From Sphingomonadales bacterium (GTDB lineage: Bacteria > Pseudomonadota > Alphaproteobacteria > Sphingomonadales > Sphingomonadaceae), in NCBI GenBank assembly GCA_013297725.1, contig JAAFIB010000002.1:1-45211 (forward strand): a stretch of DNA of 45,211 nucleotides, read 5' to 3'. The notes beneath the pieces are model-generated. The model had not been told where the DNA came from and did no database searches. It saw only the letters and a program-made list of their open reading frames with translations. The translations under genes and the position numbers were made by a program. Positions 42,658-45,211 of the stretch are shown here, piece after piece. Within the stretch, counting starts at the first letter, position 1; each line of letters begins with the position of its first letter.

Positions 42658-43197
42658 GTGACTAGACAGAGGCGCGGGAAGCATTCAACGCTTGGCGCTT
42701 CACAGCGAACCGTACAGCTTGCGCACAAGTTGCAGAAGGAAATGTCACTACCAGAAGTTTTGCTTTGGGTGCAGTTGAAGGCAAATCTCGGCGGTTATCA
42801 GTTCCGGAAGCAGCATCCGCTTGACCCTTATGTGCTGGATTTTGTCTGCATCAGGGCGCGCCTTGCGATTGAAGTAGATGGTGAAGCCCATAATCGCGGA
42901 GATCGGCCGCAGCGGGATGAGGTTCGCGACGCACACGTTCTAAAGCAAGGCTTCAAGACGATACGAGTTCCAGCGGTCGATGTATTAAAGAATATGGAGG
43001 GTGTGGTGACATTTATCGTTCAGGTATGCCGAGAACGAGCTCTCCCAAATCCTCCCCGGAATGGGGAGGTGGCAGCCCGCAGGGCTGACGGAGGGGCCGG
43101 GTCATTTCTCGCGCCGCCGTCAGATGTAAGCGCAAAACGGCAAGCGGCCCCTCCGACCCCTTCGGGGCCACCTCCCCGTTCCGGGGAGGATTTATGA
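42658..43197 (+). CDS. DUF559 (endonuclease-like) protein with repeat-derived tail
   Basis: A 179-residue protein. Residues 30-125 form the DUF559 domain: LPEVLLWVQLKANLGGYQFRKQ, then YVLDFVC (D61) and AIEVDGEAH (E72, D74), the Vsr/restriction-like nuclease arrangement. Residues ~130-179 are encoded by a palindromic repeat and read as low-complexity Pro/Gly-rich sequence ending PPPRSGEDL. GTG 42658 has GAGGA four bases upstream. It overlaps the next gene by four bases (ATGA). The nuclease assignment is from family knowledge, without proof of activity. Confidence 0.85.
   Translation: MTRQRRGKHSTLGASQRTVQLAHKLQKEMSLPEVLLWVQLKANLGGYQFRKQHPLDPYVLDFVCIRARLAIEVDGEAHNRGDRPQRDEVRDAHVLKQGFKTIRVPAVDVLKNMEGVVTFIVQVCRERALPNPPRNGEVAARRADGGAGSFLAPPSDVSAKRQAAPPTPSGPPPRSGEDL
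43047..43193. repeat. Palindromic repeat inside the DUF559 gene 3' end
   Basis: A 147-bp element with 27-base inverted ends, AAATCCTCCCCGGAATGGGG at 43047 and CCCCGTTCCGGGGAGGATTT ending at 43193, one mismatch (26/27). Inner arms GGAGGGGCCG/CGGCCCCTCC also pair. It forms the last 50 codons of DUF559 and its right end supplies GGGGAGGA, the ribosome binding site three bases before the PuuD-like start. Confidence 0.92.
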
Positions 43198-43928
43198 CCC
43201 GCCCCGTCCTCGGCATCATCGCCTGCAACCGGCAAGTTGGCAGCGAACCCGCGCAGGCGGTGATGGAGCGGTATATCCGCGCCGCGATGGCCTATGCCGA
43301 TGTCGCGGCGTTGATTGTCCCTTCGCTGCCTGACCTGATGACTGCGGCAGAAGTTGCACCGCGGCTCGACGGAATCTTGCTGACGGGCAGCCCGTCTAAC
43401 GTCGCGACCTCTCGCTATGGTGAAGTGCAAGGCGACGGACCGTTTGACGAGGGCCGCGACGAAATTGCATTGTCGTTGGTGGACCGGATGATTGATTCGC
43501 AAAAGCCGGTGTTCGGCATCTGCCGGGGCTTTCAGGAAATTAACGTCGCGCTTGGCGGAACACTGCGCCGCGATACCAGCGCCAGTGACGAATTGATCCG
43601 TCACCATGCGCCCGATGGCGTGTCTTTTGACGCGATGTTCGATCATCGCCATGCGGTTGAGCTGATAGGCGGCGGGATGTTAGCAAAAGCGTATGCGAAA
43701 CCGGCGTTAGACGTGAATTCTGTGCACTATCAAGGTATTGGAAAACTAGCTAATGGCCTGACCATCGAAGCGCGCGCGCCAGACGGGTTGGTCGAGGCAT
43801 ATAGCGCCCGCCCCAACGGCGCGCCTCTGCTTGCAGTGCAATGGCACCCCGAATGGGGCACGGAAAATGATCCCGACAGCCAAACCTATTTCCGCCTGCT
43901 TGGAAAAGCGCTAAGAGGGGAATTATGA
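43194..43928 (+). CDS. puuD: Gamma-glutamyl-gamma-aminobutyrate hydrolase-like amidase (PuuD family)
   Basis: A 244-residue class I glutamine amidotransferase-fold hydrolase. The nucleophile is C110 in VFGICRGFQE, with His218 and Glu220 in QWHPEW. In the Puu pathway PuuD cleaves gamma-glutamyl-GABA, releasing GABA in putrescine degradation. A class III aminotransferase follows 236 bases downstream, supporting a polyamine role, but no gamma-glutamylputrescine synthetase is visible. The ribosome binding site comes from the preceding repeat. Confidence 0.9.
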   Translation: MTRPVLGIIACNRQVGSEPAQAVMERYIRAAMAYADVAALIVPSLPDLMTAAEVAPRLDGILLTGSPSNVATSRYGEVQGDGPFDEGRDEIALSLVDRMIDSQKPVFGICRGFQEINVALGGTLRRDTSASDELIRHHAPDGVSFDAMFDHRHAVELIGGGMLAKAYAKPALDVNSVHYQGIGKLANGLTIEARAPDGLVEAYSARPNGAPLLAVQWHPEWGTENDPDSQTYFRLLGKALRGEL

Positions 43929-43993
43929 ACCGGTGCATCACCCGTTATAACCGCTATCAAGCGCGCATAGGCTTTTCGCCTTAAATGGCATGT

Positions 43994-44137
43994 AAGCCCC
44001 TCCTCTTCAGGGGAGGGGTTGGGGTGGGGCTTGTCAGCTTTGCGCTGCGCCTCAATCCCCACCCCGCTGCGACTAAGCACCTACGCCAAGGCTACGGCGC
44101 TAAGTCTCGCTGCCCCTCCCCTGAAGAGGAGGGGCTT
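43994..44137. repeat. Large palindromic repeat between PuuD and aminotransferase genes
   Basis: A 144-bp element with perfect 25-base inverted ends, AAGCCCCTCCTCTTCAGGGG at 43994 and CCCCTGAAGAGGAGGGGCTT ending at 44137. Inner arms GGGGTGGGG and CCCCACCCC also pair. It occupies most of the 236-base intergenic region and contains no gene. Its layout (long GC-rich terminal arms, shorter inner arms) is like that of 43047-43193, though the sequence differs. Confidence 0.92.
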
Positions 44138-44164
44138 AGGTCTCAGATATCAGGAGAGCTTTTC

Positions 44165-45211
44165 ATGCCCCGCAATTACGACATCGCCGAACTCCGCCGT
44201 TTAGACATCGCCCACCACCTTCCTGCCCAAGCCGACTGGCAAGAAATCGAAGATTTGGGCGGCAGCCGCATCATCACCCATGCCGATGGCTGCTATATCC
44301 ATGATGGCGACGGCAACCGCATTCTTGATGGTATGGCTGGCCTTTGGTGCGTCAACGTCGGCTATGGCCGCGACGAACTGGCCGATGTGGCCAAGGAACA
44401 AATGCTGGAACTGCCATATTACAACAGCTTTTTCAAAACCGCGAACCCGCCCGCTGTGATGCTTGCGGATAAAATCGCCAGCCTAACGGGTGGCCGATTA
44501 CCGCATGTGTTTTTCAACAGCAGCGGTTCCGAAGCCAATGATACCATCCTGCGCCTTGTTCGCCATTATTGGCAGGTAAAAGGCGAACATAGCCGCACCG
44601 TCTTTATCAGCCGCCACAACGCCTATCACGGTTCCACCGTCGCTGGCGTTTCGATGGGCGGGATGAAAATGATGCATGGCCAAGGATTTCCTGCGCCGGG
44701 CGTGCTGCCAATGCCTGGCATCGAACATGTCCGCCAACCCTATTGGTATAATGAAGGCCGCGACATGTCGCCCGAGGATTTCGGCACCGCCTGCGCCAAA
44801 GCCATCGAAGACAAAATCATCGAAGTCGGCGCCGAAAATGTCGCCGCGTTCATCGGTGAACCCATCCAAGGTGCAGGCGGCGTGGTCATTCCGCCAGCCA
44901 ATTACTGGCCGCAGGTTGAGGCGATCTGCCGCAAATACGGCATCCTGTTAGTATGTGACGAGGTCATCTGCGGTTTTGGCCGCACCGGCAATATGTGGGG
45001 CCATGAAACCGTTGGCGTGAAGCCAGATATCATTGCCATGGCGAAAGGATTGTCATCAGGATATCTGCCAATCTCCGCCGTCGCGGTCAGCGCCGATATC
45101 GTCAAAGTTATGAAAACCGGTGGCGATTTTGTTCATGGCTATACCTATTCGGGCCATCCCGTGGCCTCGGCAGTGGCGCTGCGCAATATCGAAATCATCG
45201 AACGCGAGGGA
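44165..45211 (+). CDS. Class III (omega) aminotransferase, putrescine-pyruvate type (partial)
   Basis: The first 349 codons of a PLP-dependent aminotransferase; the window ends before its stop, so it is truncated at 45211. The fold-type I features are present: GLWCVNVGYGRDELADVA, FFNSSGSEANDTILRLVRHYW for cofactor binding, AAFIGEPIQGAGGVV, the LVCDEVICGFGRTG aspartate region, and the Schiff-base lysine in AMAKGLSSGYLP. The pattern fits SpuC-like putrescine-pyruvate or aspartate-family transaminases. AGGAG lies nine bases before the ATG. Its position near puuD suggests polyamine use. Confidence 0.9.
   Translation, partial: MPRNYDIAELRRLDIAHHLPAQADWQEIEDLGGSRIITHADGCYIHDGDGNRILDGMAGLWCVNVGYGRDELADVAKEQMLELPYYNSFFKTANPPAVMLADKIASLTGGRLPHVFFNSSGSEANDTILRLVRHYWQVKGEHSRTVFISRHNAYHGSTVAGVSMGGMKMMHGQGFPAPGVLPMPGIEHVRQPYWYNEGRDMSPEDFGTACAKAIEDKIIEVGAENVAAFIGEPIQGAGGVVIPPANYWPQVEAICRKYGILLVCDEVICGFGRTGNMWGHETVGVKPDIIAMAKGLSSGYLPISAVAVSADIVKVMKTGGDFVHGYTYSGHPVASAVALRNIEIIEREG

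Noticed and set aside
43020-43652. Minus-strand frame (210 codons) opposite puuD and the repeat
   Set aside because: It is antisense to the PuuD-like gene, whose catalytic Cys/His/Glu are in the plus frame, and its end lies in the repeat.

Overview
This is a contiguous stretch of chromosome from an alphaproteobacterium, most likely of the order Sphingomonadales (Sphingorhabdus/Sphingopyxis-like). This rests on gene content: an alpha-type SspB, an ATP synthase F0 operon with split b and b' subunits (atpI-B-E-b'-b), an ATP12-family chaperone, a UPF0314 membrane protein, a sigma-F/NrsF pair, an FdxA ferredoxin beside a Suv3-like helicase, and many small palindromic repeats. GC content looks moderate. 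I see no rRNA, tRNA, CRISPR array, prophage or complete insertion sequence.

Layout. 1-1.5 kb: end of a probable cupin oxygenase gene, a 58-codon zinc-ribbon-like gene with a GTG start, an RluE-type pseudouridine synthase and a rhomboid protease. 1.6-3.8 kb: groES-groEL on the minus strand with a perfect CIRCE operator and a heat-shock-type promoter. 3.86-7.68 kb: a plus-strand bufferin operon, described below. 7.68-10.8 kb: minus-strand his genes (hisB-hisH-hisA-small membrane protein-hisF). 10.9-13.5 kb: sspB, an exported protein, fumC and a small protein. 13.5-19.2 kb: a Cys/Gly-tailed membrane protein, UPF0314, gmk, ATP12, a HAD phosphatase, a PaiB-like protein and an RluC/D-type pseudouridine synthase. 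19.3-23.4 kb: four uncharacterised exported proteins. 23.6-27.9 kb: alpha/beta hydrolase, CBS protein, uvrC and an SDR. 28-30.7 kb: ATP synthase F0 genes. 30.9-34.7 kb: ydbH-ynbE-ydbL, an envelope lipid-transport module. 34.8-41.4 kb: radC, a serine hydrolase, a DUF3060 solenoid protein, fdxA, an S4 protein and the Suv3-like helicase. 41.5-45.2 kb: isovaleryl-CoA dehydrogenase, a DUF559 protein, a PuuD-like amidase and a truncated class III aminotransferase, the last two suggesting polyamine catabolism.

The most notable system is the bufferin (RiPP metallophore) operon: a DUF2282 precursor with four cysteines, a DUF692/MNIO multinuclear iron enzyme, a DUF2063 partner and a DoxX membrane protein, followed in overlapping or abutting frames by an ECF sigma factor and an NrsF-type anti-sigma factor. 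Upstream of the precursor is GTAACC-N16-CGAA, the motif I recall for Caulobacter sigma-F promoters. The genes therefore look like a self-contained metal-stress circuit in which NrsF releases the sigma factor, which then transcribes the operon including its own gene. A palindromic repeat pair between precursor and enzyme could bias expression toward the precursor. The core of this system is described in Caulobacter; local features such as the repeat, the head-to-head arrangement with groESL and the zero-gap junction with hisF are the less expected parts.

A second theme is palindromic repeats: at least six sequence families occur between genes. One forms the last 50 codons of the DUF559 gene and also supplies the ribosome binding site of the next gene.
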